From DASPFV01 sp035620975 (GTDB lineage: Bacteria; Acidobacteriota; Vicinamibacteria; Vicinamibacterales; 2-12-FULL-66-21), in assembly GCA_035620975.1 (NCBI GenBank), contig DASPFV010000181.1:1-25072 (forward strand): a stretch of DNA of 25,072 nucleotides, given 5' to 3'. Position numbers and translations under genes: made by a program. Below the pieces are notes generated by a model. The model did no database searches. It saw nothing but the letters and a program-made list of their open reading frames with translations, and was not told where the DNA came from. Positions 1 through 7,964 of the stretch are shown here, piece after piece. Numbering within the stretch: position 1 is the stretch's first letter; every line of letters begins with the position of its first letter.

Positions 1-100
1 CGAGGGTTCGATACGTCAAAAGCGGACGCGATCGAACACACCGCCGTCTGAAAAAGCCAATAAAATCGCGGTCGAACGCGATCCGGCGACGGTCGTGCAT

Positions 101-148
101 TGACTGGGGGTCAGGGGGTCGTGGGTTCGAATCCCGCCATCCCGACCA
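101..148 (+). tRNA. 3' half of tRNA-Pro (GGG), partial
   Basis: The sequence reads as a tRNA from the anticodon arm to an encoded CCA. A loop CTGGGGG puts anticodon GGG at 106-108. It is followed by a 5-nt variable region (116-120), a T arm with stem GTGGG/CCCGC around TTCGAAT (121-137), the acceptor strand CATCCCG (138-144), discriminator A and CCA (146-148). The expected 5' acceptor strand CGGGATG and the D arm are absent from bases 1-100, and the anticodon stem pairs properly only from about base 100. It is therefore half a gene as seen here. It may be an attachment-site remnant left by integration, a decayed copy, or the 3' exon of an interrupted tRNA whose other half lies off the window. 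Confidence 0.7.
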
Positions 149-181
149 ATCTTTTCTTTCCCCCTCGTGGCCCTTCGGCGC

Positions 182-913
182 CTACGACGTCCGGATACCG
201 AGATTGAACGTCGCGGCGTAGCCGGTCCCGCTCTGGGTGACCGGCAGCATCAGCTCCGACCCCCCGCCCTGATAGATCCGGTCGCGTGTGTTCAGCGTGC
301 GCTGGCCCGCATGTGCCGAGTAAGGCTCGCGCGCGAAAACCGCATCGCTCAGACTCTCCTCGAAGTAGAACTGCGACGTGAACTCGTGGCCGCGGCCCGC
401 CTCGGCCGGGGTCCGCACCTTGAAGTGAATGTGGACGGCGCGGCCGGGATACCAACCCGGGTAGATCGTGACGAAGTTCACCTTTCCCGATGCGTCCGTG
501 ATCTGGTGCCCGCGCAGGAACTTCTGCCCGACGGTGTCGAAGGTCCGATCCTGGACGTCCGAATACATGCCGGCCGCGTCGCACTGCCACAGATCGACCT
601 GGGCGTTGCGGATCGGCGTGCAGGTTCCGCCGCTGCTCACCTCCGACACGACGACCGTGACCGCGAGCGGCGCCCCCGGCTTGACGGCGCCCGTCGCGGG
701 ATCGGATCGGATATCGGAGCGCAGCAGCATCTCGTCGACGAAATACGGCCCTTCAGTCTGCTGCGGCTGGACGACGCACGCGGGCACGGGAAGGCCGGAG
801 GGCGCCTGTGCCGCGGGACGGGCAGACAGAGTCGCCGCAGCCGCCGCACCGAACAACGCCACCAGTTCCCGGCGGGTGAGCAACCGGCCGACCATCTCAT
901 CGTCGTTCCGCAT
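182..913 (-). CDS. Exported intradiol ring-cleavage dioxygenase-like protein
   Basis: A 243-residue member of the intradiol (catechol/protocatechuate 3,4-) dioxygenase superfamily, whose members use Fe(III) to open catechol-type rings between the two hydroxyls. The conserved TEGPYF motif is at residues 53-58. All four expected iron ligands are visible: Tyr117 (GMY), Tyr155 (PGWYPGR), His161 and His163 (HIH). The N-terminus has a twin-arginine-like signal, TRRELVALF followed by an alanine-rich stretch (residues 13-37), so export by Tat with iron loaded in the cytoplasm is likely. The ATG at 913 is chosen because GGAGG lies 5 nt upstream; the frame stays open further upstream without signal-like sequence. 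The natural substrate cannot be read from sequence. The gene stands alone, with no aromatic-degradation genes nearby, and many exported members have no assigned substrate. Confidence 0.9.
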   Translation of the reverse strand: MRNDDEMVGRLLTRRELVALFGAAAAATLSARPAAQAPSGLPVPACVVQPQQTEGPYFVDEMLLRSDIRSDPATGAVKPGAPLAVTVVVSEVSSGGTCTPIRNAQVDLWQCDAAGMYSDVQDRTFDTVGQKFLRGHQITDASGKVNFVTIYPGWYPGRAVHIHFKVRTPAEAGRGHEFTSQFYFEESLSDAVFAREPYSAHAGQRTLNTRDRIYQGGGSELMLPVTQSGTGYAATFNLGIRTS

Positions 914-977
914 GACCGCCTCCTGGGCACATCGTAACCTCGAAGGGCACGCGGCAGCCAGACCGCCAGGTTTGGGC

Positions 978-1007
978 GGCCGGGCTGCCGGGGAGCAGTC
1001 GCCGGCC
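978..1007 (-). terminator. Hairpin directly after the SH3/barrel gene stop
   Basis: GGCCGG (978-983) pairs with CCGGCC (1002-1007), with an inner CTGC/GCAG pair (985-988 with 995-998). On the minus strand it starts immediately after the TAA stop at 1008-1010. There is no clear U-tract, so it may slow RNA polymerase or protect the 3' end rather than be a classical intrinsic terminator. Confidence 0.35.
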
Positions 1008-1925
1008 TTATCTTCCGAACGACACGCGAAGCGCGGCAGCAAACCCGCCGATCTCGTCCTCGCCGAACGCGTCCGAGGCGCCGCCGGCGCCGAGGATCCC
1101 GTTCACGGCGCGGTACCGGATTTCGCCGCCGACGAAAACCCATCGGAACACTTCCACGTCGACGCCGAGGAGGGCCAGCCCTCCGGTCTTCCGCTCGCTG
1201 ACGTTCTCGTCGGGATCCGCGAACGGATCCGTTTCCTCGTAGAGAAGCGACGTGACGCCGCCGCCGACGAACGTCGAGACACGGCCCTGGCCCACGCGCC
1301 AGCCGGCGGCGATGTCGAGCGGTGTCACGGTCACTTCGAGCGGTATGCCGAGCTCGTACACCGTGGTCCCGTCGACGAAGACGCGCTGGCCGTCGACCTT
1401 CGAGCGCGCAAGTCCCACGTCCACGAAGAGGTTCCGCCAGAGGCCAGTCACTGTTGCACCACCGCCGAAATTGGTGGAGTTCCGGGATCCGGCCACGGCT
1501 TCGAACGTTTCACTGGCGGCAAACGACATGCTGCCGTAGGTCCCGTAGGCCCTGACGCCGAGCCCGGTGCGGGCAGGCGGACGTGCAGGGGGGACAGGGG
1601 GCTGCGCGGTCCCGGGGCCCACGGTCGCTGGATCCGGCACGGCGGATTCGACACGCTCGAGGCGAACCCTGCTGGCCGCGACGTACCCCACGCGTCGCCC
1701 GAACTGCGGGTCTTGAAACGCCACGCGGTACCAGTCGCCTTCACGGCCGAGCAGCTCGAGCGACGTCCCGACGGGGACCGTGCGCAGCGGCGTCCGGGTC
1801 GAGTCGGGCACGAGATAGATTGGCGCGGCCTCGGTGACGATGGCCCGCATCTCCTGGGCGGACGCCGGATCGACGGCCCCCAGCGCCGCGCACGCGAGCA
1901 TCACGGCGAGCACCCGGGGCCTCAT
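1008..1925 (-). CDS. Secreted SH3-domain protein with C-terminal beta-barrel-like region
   Basis: A 305-residue protein with a signal peptide at about residues 1-23 (cleavage near ASAQ). A bacterial SH3-like domain follows at about 28-90, with the typical stretches AIVTEAAPIYLVPD, VPVGTSLELLG, DWYRVAF and GYVAASRV. Then come a proline-rich linker (about 97-120) and a region of alternating hydrophobic and polar strands (about 121-305) ending RVSFGR, which resembles an 8-strand outer-membrane barrel. A role in the outer membrane or periplasm, perhaps binding peptidoglycan through SH3, is inference. Its ATG overlaps the stop of the upstream subtilase gene as ATGA (1922-1925), so the two are probably translationally coupled. 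No enzymatic motif is visible. Confidence 0.8.
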   Translation of the reverse strand: MRPRVLAVMLACAALGAVDPASAQEMRAIVTEAAPIYLVPDSTRTPLRTVPVGTSLELLGREGDWYRVAFQDPQFGRRVGYVAASRVRLERVESAVPDPATVGPGTAQPPVPPARPPARTGLGVRAYGTYGSMSFAASETFEAVAGSRNSTNFGGGATVTGLWRNLFVDVGLARSKVDGQRVFVDGTTVYELGIPLEVTVTPLDIAAGWRVGQGRVSTFVGGGVTSLLYEETDPFADPDENVSERKTGGLALLGVDVEVFRWVFVGGEIRYRAVNGILGAGGASDAFGEDEIGGFAAALRVSFGR

Positions 1926-3457
1926 CGCACGACCCCCAGCCCTCGAAGCGCGGCCCGCGCGTCCACCACTCCATGCCCGTACTCGTCGTCACGCCCGGCG
2001 GGACCCAGGTCGCGTGCGAACCGCTTCAGAGCCGCCTCGATTGCCGCGGGATTCGTGATGCCCTGGCTGTAGAGCAGCGCCGCGACGCCGGCCACGTGGG
2101 GCGCAGCCATCGACGTGCCGTTGATTCCGAGCGACTGAAAGCGATCGAACCTGGGGGACAGCAGCTCGAAGGCCAGATCGTCCTGATCCGGGGCCATCTG
2201 CCAGACGGCGTTCGCCTGCGCGGCCCCGTCGCCGCCCGGCGCGACCAGCTCCACGTATGGACCGAAGTTCGAGTACCTGGCGCGGGTGGACGCCCGCGTG
2301 ACGGCGCCGACGGCGACGACACCATCGATGTCAGGCGCGTACGCCGCCGGATAGGACGTCGGGTTCCCCTCGAGCGCCTCGTTGCCGGCCGCAATCGAGA
2401 CGAACGCGCCACGGCTCACCGCATATTCGAGCGCCTCCTCCAGGGCGGGGGCAGGCGGCTCACCTCCGAGGCTCATGTTGATGACGCGGGCCCCGTTGTC
2501 AGCGGCGTATCGCAGTCCCTCGACGATCGCCGAGTCGTCGCATCCATTGAAGTCCGCGGGAGCGAAGCCCCGAGAGCCTTCCGCCCCCAGCGCGAGCTGC
2601 AGGTCCCAGTACGACCAGCAGACCTTCACGGGCAGAATCGTCGTGGCATGAGCCACCCCGGCAAAGCCGATCCCGTTGTTCGTCTGCTGCGCGATGGTTC
2701 CTGCGACGTGCGATCCGTGGCCGTCGGCGTCGAAGACCAGGTTTTCGCCCGACGGGGTTATCCACTGCAATCCGAAGGCAAACTCCCGCCCGCGCCGGAC
2801 CCTCGCATGATCGAAGTCCTCGATCTGGGCGAACGGCACACCGAAGACCTGAAACGCCTCCCCGTTCCAGATGCGAAACCCGAACGTGGCTGTCGTCGTG
2901 GACAGGCCGCTGTCCAGCACCGCTACGATCACGTCGTCGCGGCCACCGGGATTGATGTCCCACGCGCGCGGCAGGTCGATCGCGTCGAAGTGCCACTGCT
3001 GGGCGTAGTTCGGATCGTTCGGTCTCGACTTCAGGGGCCGGATGTAGTTCGGCTGCGCGTAGATCACCTCCGGCTGGCGCTGCAGATCCTCCGCGGCGCG
3101 GACCGGGTCCACGTCGCCGAGCCCGTGGAGGTGCACGACGTCGCCGATCCACCGGACGTTGCTCGCGCGCACGTCGGTTCTGAGCACCGACAGCGCGCGC
3201 GCGTGTTCCCCCGGATCCGCGTCAGGATTGAAGCGCACGAGGAGCTCGCCCGGCACATACGGAAGGCCATCCTGAAGCGCCTGCAGCGTGGCACGCCATC
3301 GCACGGTGTCGGAAGCTTCGAAGCGGATCAACGGGGGCTCCTGCGCCGTCACGGGCGCGGACACCTGGCCCGGCGCGACGGCGAGCGCCGCCAGCGCGAC
3401 AAATATCGATGAGCAGAGAATCGACCTGACCGCACGTCCAGGGGGTAACTGCAGCAT
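1922..3457 (-). CDS. Secreted subtilisin-like serine protease (peptidase family S8)
   Basis: A 511-residue subtilase. It has a signal peptide at about 1-38 (hydrophobic core IFVALAALAVAP), then a fervidolysin-type propeptide at about 68-142 (VPGELLVRFNPDADPGEHA to VIYAQPNYIRP), then the S8 domain at about 145-508. The catalytic triad is intact: Asp182 (VLDSG), His247 (DGHGSHVAGT) and Ser449 (NGTSMAAPHVAG), with oxyanion Asn359 (AAGN). Two mature-part cysteines, C280 and C306, could form a disulfide. The start at 3457 is preferred because the signal peptide follows at once and an AAGGGAG sequence lies about 11 nt upstream; an ATG at 3514 would add a non-signal extension. It is the first gene of a two-gene unit with the SH3/barrel gene. 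An inserted-looking loop around residues 195-240, between Asp and His, is longer than in minimal subtilisins. Confidence 0.93.
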   Translation of the reverse strand: MLQLPPGRAVRSILCSSIFVALAALAVAPGQVSAPVTAQEPPLIRFEASDTVRWRATLQALQDGLPYVPGELLVRFNPDADPGEHARALSVLRTDVRASNVRWIGDVVHLHGLGDVDPVRAAEDLQRQPEVIYAQPNYIRPLKSRPNDPNYAQQWHFDAIDLPRAWDINPGGRDDVIVAVLDSGLSTTTATFGFRIWNGEAFQVFGVPFAQIEDFDHARVRRGREFAFGLQWITPSGENLVFDADGHGSHVAGTIAQQTNNGIGFAGVAHATTILPVKVCWSYWDLQLALGAEGSRGFAPADFNGCDDSAIVEGLRYAADNGARVINMSLGGEPPAPALEEALEYAVSRGAFVSIAAGNEALEGNPTSYPAAYAPDIDGVVAVGAVTRASTRARYSNFGPYVELVAPGGDGAAQANAVWQMAPDQDDLAFELLSPRFDRFQSLGINGTSMAAPHVAGVAALLYSQGITNPAAIEAALKRFARDLGPAGRDDEYGHGVVDARAALRGLGVVR

Positions 3458-3661
3458 TTTGTGACTGGCTCCCTTTCCCTCGAAAACACACGACGGTTTC
3501 TCCGACGACGACATGTCCCGGCCCGGTAGCGACGCCGGCCGGCTGAATTTCGTGCTCAGGGGGGTTCCCCCCGTTCGCTGCGCACGTGACGGCCGTCTCG
3601 GCGGCCTCCCTTCCGCCGATTCCGCGCGCTGGCAGGTGACTGAGTCTGGTGAGTGGGCGCC

Positions 3662-3690
3662 ATTTTGGGGGGCTGCGCCGGGCAAGTCAA
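3662..3690 (-). promoter_or_regulatory. Candidate promoter of the subtilase unit
   Basis: On the minus strand, TTGACT (3690-3685) is separated by 17 nt from CAAAAT (3667-3662). The -35 matches the sigma-70 consensus at 5 of 6 positions and the -10 at 4 of 6. It would give an untranslated leader of about 200 nt before the subtilase start at 3457. No other gene is visible in 3458-3735. This is a pattern match only. Confidence 0.35.
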
Positions 3691-3779
3691 GGATCGGTTT
3701 CGGCCGCATTCCGGGCGGGAACGACGCTCTTCACCTCAACCGCAAGCGATCAGCCCGGGTACGGCTTCGCCTTCGGGCA

Positions 3780-4163
3780 CTGGCGCCCGGGAGACGCCGG
3801 CCGGACGCATGCCGGCGCCGCACGCATAGACCACGCCTTCGCTCGCGCCATCCAGGCCGAGGTCCCGCTCGATGATCGAATCGGCGAGGGCCCGCCGCCC
3901 CGAGGCGCCATCAGGCGCCGCGCGCCGAACGTCAACTCCAGGAGAGCGGCGAGCTTCCGCAGCGGCAGCCGGGAGGGGCCGAAGCGCCGCCAGGTGCGGC
4001 GCCGGAGCAGCACGCGCGCGAACGCCCCGGGCGAGGCGACGCGGGGAAGCCGCACCGTTCGCCGGCCGGGGTACGACTTGGCGATCGGTACGGGCGCGTG
4101 CGTGGCGGCGCGTCTGGCGAGGAACGCCAGCGCGTGAGCCTCGCGGTGTTGGTGTGCAGGCGG
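3780..4163 (-). pseudogene. SagB-type nitroreductase/dehydrogenase remnant, frameshifted
   Basis: In the frame running down from the stop at 4166-4164, the translation contains IAKSYPGRR and VRLPRV, then LLRRRTWRRFGPSRLPLRKL and ALLELTFG. This is the order seen at the N-terminus of SagB-type FMN oxidoreductases: K-YPG, a leucine-proline segment, RRS-RRF, L-LEEL-LL-AYG. It continues through APRGGGPSPI (family APSGGARHP). After about 3885 similarity moves to another frame, which reads SIIERDLGLDGASEGVVYAC (family YVVARDVEGL-PGVYYY). There is thus a net frameshift at about 3875-3885. No start codon precedes the conserved part and most of the C-terminal domain is missing, so this looks like a dead fragment. 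Assignment rests on remembered family patterns; no search was run. Confidence 0.5.
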
Positions 4164-4412
4164 TCACAAGTAACTCAGCCAATGTGGAGACTTCCGCAGC
4201 GGCCTGACACGTTTGTAAGCGTCGAATGAGAGTCAAGCCTCATCCAATCAACAGTTAGGGTGTTCCGGCCGTCGTGGCAGTCTGCTTGCTGGATCCGTGA
4301 ACCGCTGAGCTCTGCTCGGCGTCTTCGCCCGTCGTCTCTGAATCCATGCCGCGGCTCTTTGCCCGCAGTGAAGCGGGTCCGCTGGTGGTGTGTCTCGAGG
4401 GAGAAACGATCA
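4164..4412. other. Intergenic stretch, no gene supported
   Basis: This 249-nt stretch lies between the SagB-like fragment and the kelch protein gene. The frame of the kelch gene is open from 4260, but the sequence there shows no protein-like composition or signal. A small inverted repeat, CCCGC-AGTGAA-GCGGG, lies near 4362-4377. I see no convincing -35/-10 pair. Confidence 0.4.
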
Positions 4413-7400
4413 ATGAAGCGTCCCCTGTCGGTCGTCGTGACGATCATCGCGTGCAGCGCGTCGTCGCTGCTGCTGAGCGCGTCGGTTCCCGCCGTGCCGA
4501 GCGGCACCTGGGCGGCCGCAACCCCGCTGACGACAGCCCGCGCGGGCGCGACCGCGGTATCCCTCGGGGACGGCCGTGTGCTGATCGCGGGAGGCCGCAC
4601 CCTCGGCAGCGACGGCAGCCTCGCGGTCTCCGCGTCCGCCGAGGTGTTCGCCGCGGACGGCAGCGTGACTGCCGCGGCGCCCCTGACGGTCGCGCGCGCG
4701 GCACATGCCGCCGTGCGGCTGAAGGACGGCCGGGTGCTCGTGACCGGCGGCACGACTGCGGATGGCACCGACACCGCGTCGTCGGAGGTCTTCGATCCCG
4801 TTTCGGGCGTGTGGTCCTACGCGGGAACCATGGGTGAGCCGCGCTCGGCGCACACCGCCTCGCTGCTCGAAGACGGACGCGTGCTGATCGCCGGCGGCAG
4901 CGCGCTGGAAATCTACGACCCGCTCACGGGCACGTTCACCTTCGCCGGCCTGCTGTCGCCTGCACGCCGCGAGCATGCCGCCGCGGTGCTTCGCGACGGA
5001 CGCGTAGTCCTGGCGGGCGGCGCCGGGATAGACGGGGCGCTCAGCGCCGTCGACGTCTTCGATCCGCAGGTAGGGGTGGTGCCAGCGGGCGAGCTCGCGA
5101 CGTCCCGGAGCGGGCTGACCGCAACCACGCTGGTCGACGGCCGGGTGCTCTTTGCCGGAGGCTACAACGGCGGCGATCTCTCCACGCTCGAGATCTACGA
5201 CCCTGCGAGCGGAGTATTCGAGGTCCTCGCCGACACGCTGTCGGTTCCCCGCAGCGGACATCTGGCGGCCCTCTTGCCGCACAACAACGGCATATTGATC
5301 GCCGGGGGGACGTCGAACGGCGCCGCGGTCTCTGCCGCGGAGCTGTTCCTGTCCTGGCGCGGGACCGTGCGTCCGACCGCCGCCTCCTCGTTCGCGCGCG
5401 CAGGCGCGGTGGCGGCTCCGGCGGTGCGCGATGGCGTGCTGCTCGTCGCCGGCGGTTCGGATGGCACCACCCCTCTCACAGGTTCGGAGTTGTACGGATT
5501 CGCCACCCTCGAGACCGACAAGGACGACTACCGGCCCGGATCGGTGGTCACGATTACCGGCACCGGGTGGCAGCCAGGGGAGACGGTGACTCTGCGGCTG
5601 CAGGAAGCCCCCCGTTCGCACGACGACCGCGTTCTCACGGCCGTGGCCGACGAAAACGGCGACATCTTCAACGATGAGTTCTCGCCGGAAGACCACCACC
5701 TCGGGGTGCGGTTCTACCTGACCGCGGTTGGGGCAGCGTCGGAAGCAGGCGTGACGTTCACGGATGACACGGTTACGAACACCATCGATACGACGGCGGA
5801 CCCGGGACTCGAGGAACTCACTATCTCCGCGGGAGAATCAGTCAGCGTCTCATATGAGGTGCGCGTCACGAACGGCACGCCCGCGGGCGATCCGAACGGC
5901 TGCAATGCTCAGGGCAGTAACCCGGCGACTGTGACTCTGAACGTGCCGGCCGGGGTGACAGCGTCGTCGTCGTCGCTGGTCTTCTCGGGCTGCGGCGTAC
6001 CACAGTCCGTGACGTTCTCGTCCAGCGCGCCAGGCACCTACACCATCGCCGTCGCGAGCGTGACTGGCGGGAGATCGGGCAGCCTCTGGGAGACGGCGCC
6101 CGCGAGCTTCCGCCTCATCGTTCAGGCTTCAGACACCACGCCGCCGGCGGCTCCGTTCGTCGACATCGGCCCCGGATACGTGACTCCTGCGAACGAGCAC
6201 GCGGTGCTCGTGAGCATCAGCGGTGAAGCCGGCGGCACCGTCAGCGGCTCCGTCAGCTCCAGCGGCGGCGGCACGCCCGTCGCTCTGGCCGGGACCATCC
6301 CCTCGGGCGGGACCCTCCAGCTCACGCTGGACCTGAGCGGCCTTGCGGACGGGACGCTCACCGCAACGGCCACGCTCACCGACGACGCGGACAACACGAG
6401 CGACCCCGGGAGCGACACCGCCGTAAAAGACACGCAGGCGCCGGACGCCCCTTCGACGCCGGACCTGGCGGCGGCCAGCGACACCGGACGGTCGCAGGCG
6501 GACGACGTGACCAGTGACTCGACGCCGACGTTCGACGGGACCGCCGAGGCGGGATCGACCGTTCGCATCTATCGAAACGGTGTCGAGGTCGGCAGTGGCG
6601 TCGCGACCGGAGGCAGCTACAGCATCACGACTCTCGTCTCGGCCGATGGCAGCTACCAGTTCACGGCCAGGGCCACGGATGCGGCGGGCAACGAATCTGC
6701 CGCCTCGCCGGCCCTGACGGTCACGATCGACACGGTGGCGCCCGATGCGCCGTCGACGCCCGATCTCAATGCGGGCTCCGACAGCGGCGCCTCGAACTCG
6801 GACAACCTCACGAATGTCACGGCGCCGGTCATCGACGGTACCGCCGAGACCGACTCAACAGTGGCGCTCTATCGGAACGCCGCCGAACACGGCACTACCG
6901 TCGCCTCGGCCGGGGCCTGGAGCTTCGTCGTCCCCGGGCTGACCGATGGCGCTCACACGTTCACGGCGCGGGCCACGGACGCCGCCGGGAACGTGTCCGA
7001 CGAATCAGCGGCCCTGGTGGTCACGATCGACACGATTGCGCCCGACGCGCCAGTCGTGAACATCGTGCCGGCGTTCATCAACCTCGCGAACCAGACCGCA
7101 GTCGACATCACCGTGACCGGAGAGGCGGGTGCAACCCTGACACTCGCCGCCGGAGCCCTCGTCCTTTTTGATGGCGTAACGGACGGCAGCTTCGAGATCT
7201 CGGCGGACCTGTCCGGCCTGCCTGACGGGGCCGTGACGGTCACGGCCACGCTCACCGATGCGGCCGGCAACAGCAGCGAACCCGGCTCTGATTCTGCCGT
7301 CAAGGACACCGTCGCGCCGGTAATCGTCCTAACGACGCCAGGCAACGGGGCGGTGTACACGCTGAATCAGATCGTGCAGGCCGCATACACCTGCAGCGAT

Positions 7401-7895
7401 ACGGGGGGCACGGGGGTGGCGTCGTGCACCGGCACGACGGCTGCTGGTTCGCCCGTCGACACCTCGACGATCGGCGCTCACACATTCGGCGTGGCGGCTG
7501 TCGACCTGGCCGGCAATGCCGCCGAGGTGACGCACGGCTACACCGTGCAGTACGGCGTGTGCGCGCTCTACGACCAGACGAAGGCCAGCAAGAGCGGCAG
7601 CACGGTTCCGGTCAAGTTCTTCCTGTGCGATGCCTCCGGCGCCAACGTCTCGGCTGCCGGGATCGTGGTGCAGGCTACCGGCCTCGTGCGCGTGAGCGAC
7701 AGCACCACGGCGGTCGTGGAGGACTCCGGGCACGCCAATCCTGACGGGAACTTCCGGTTCGATCCGTCCCTCGGCCCGGGTGGCGGCTACATCTTCAACC
7801 TGAGCACGAAGGGGCTGCAGACGGGCACCTGGCGGCTGTCGTTCGTCACGAACGGCTATGCGGCAGCCCACCACCTCTTCTTCGGCGTGCGGTAG
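4413..7895 (+). CDS. Secreted multidomain surface protein: kelch repeats plus Ig-like repeats
   Basis: A 1160-residue exported protein with no catalytic motif seen. It has a signal peptide at about 1-27 (VVVTIIACSASSLLLSASV). Kelch-type repeats at about 33-360 recur as 'ARxxHxAxxLxDGRVLxAGG' followed by 'xxxEIYDP', predicting a beta-propeller. Next, at about 365-455, is a domain beginning ETDKDDYRPGSVVTITG, seen in other large secreted bacterial proteins. About 570-680 is Ig-like. Two clear tandem Ig-like repeats (about 675-775 and 776-876) share APDAPSTPDL, TFDGTAE/VIDGTAE and TARATDAAGN, and two more Ig-like modules follow. The C-terminal module at about 1046-1160 carries KSGSTVPVKFFLCD and ends HLFFGVR. 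The ATG at 4413 is chosen because AGGGAG lies 9 nt upstream and the signal peptide follows. A likely role is adhesion or binding at the cell surface; the ligand is unknown. Confidence 0.88.
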   Translation: MKRPLSVVVTIIACSASSLLLSASVPAVPSGTWAAATPLTTARAGATAVSLGDGRVLIAGGRTLGSDGSLAVSASAEVFAADGSVTAAAPLTVARAAHAAVRLKDGRVLVTGGTTADGTDTASSEVFDPVSGVWSYAGTMGEPRSAHTASLLEDGRVLIAGGSALEIYDPLTGTFTFAGLLSPARREHAAAVLRDGRVVLAGGAGIDGALSAVDVFDPQVGVVPAGELATSRSGLTATTLVDGRVLFAGGYNGGDLSTLEIYDPASGVFEVLADTLSVPRSGHLAALLPHNNGILIAGGTSNGAAVSAAELFLSWRGTVRPTAASSFARAGAVAAPAVRDGVLLVAGGSDGTTPLTGSELYGFATLETDKDDYRPGSVVTITGTGWQPGETVTLRLQEAPRSHDDRVLTAVADENGDIFNDEFSPEDHHLGVRFYLTAVGAASEAGVTFTDDTVTNTIDTTADPGLEELTISAGESVSVSYEVRVTNGTPAGDPNGCNAQGSNPATVTLNVPAGVTASSSSLVFSGCGVPQSVTFSSSAPGTYTIAVASVTGGRSGSLWETAPASFRLIVQASDTTPPAAPFVDIGPGYVTPANEHAVLVSISGEAGGTVSGSVSSSGGGTPVALAGTIPSGGTLQLTLDLSGLADGTLTATATLTDDADNTSDPGSDTAVKDTQAPDAPSTPDLAAASDTGRSQADDVTSDSTPTFDGTAEAGSTVRIYRNGVEVGSGVATGGSYSITTLVSADGSYQFTARATDAAGNESAASPALTVTIDTVAPDAPSTPDLNAGSDSGASNSDNLTNVTAPVIDGTAETDSTVALYRNAAEHGTTVASAGAWSFVVPGLTDGAHTFTARATDAAGNVSDESAALVVTIDTIAPDAPVVNIVPAFINLANQTAVDITVTGEAGATLTLAAGALVLFDGVTDGSFEISADLSGLPDGAVTVTATLTDAAGNSSEPGSDSAVKDTVAPVIVLTTPGNGAVYTLNQIVQAAYTCSDTGGTGVASCTGTTAAGSPVDTSTIGAHTFGVAAVDLAGNAAEVTHGYTVQYGVCALYDQTKASKSGSTVPVKFFLCDASGANVSAAGIVVQATGLVRVSDSTTAVVEDSGHANPDGNFRFDPSLGPGGGYIFNLSTKGLQTGTWRLSFVTNGYAAAHHLFFGVR

Positions 7896-7939
7896 CCAGG
7901 GAGCCGGGATGCTGAAGAACGCATCCTGGAGGAGGAGAT

Positions 7940-7964
7940 CAGGCCGGCGTTGTCCGCCGGCCTG
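7940..7964. terminator. Bidirectional hairpin between convergent genes
   Basis: A perfect 10-bp stem, CAGGCCGGCG (7940-7949) and CGCCGGCCTG (7955-7964), encloses the loop TTGTC. It lies 44 nt after the kelch gene stop and abuts the stop of the convergent permease gene (TAG, minus strand, 7965-7967). There is no U-tract on either side, so termination would depend on stem strength or act as a 3'-end barrier for both transcripts. Confidence 0.55.

Noticed and set aside
468..2072. A plus-strand open frame across the dioxygenase and SH3 genes
   Set aside because: It overlaps two well-supported minus-strand genes and has random-like composition.
3513..3875. A plus-strand open frame between the subtilase and the SagB-like fragment
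   Set aside because: It is arginine-rich with no ribosome site and overlaps the minus-strand remnant and the candidate subtilase promoter.
4260..4412. An upstream extension of the kelch protein start to 4260
   Set aside because: The extension has no protein-like signal. The ATG at 4413 has a good ribosome site and begins a signal peptide.
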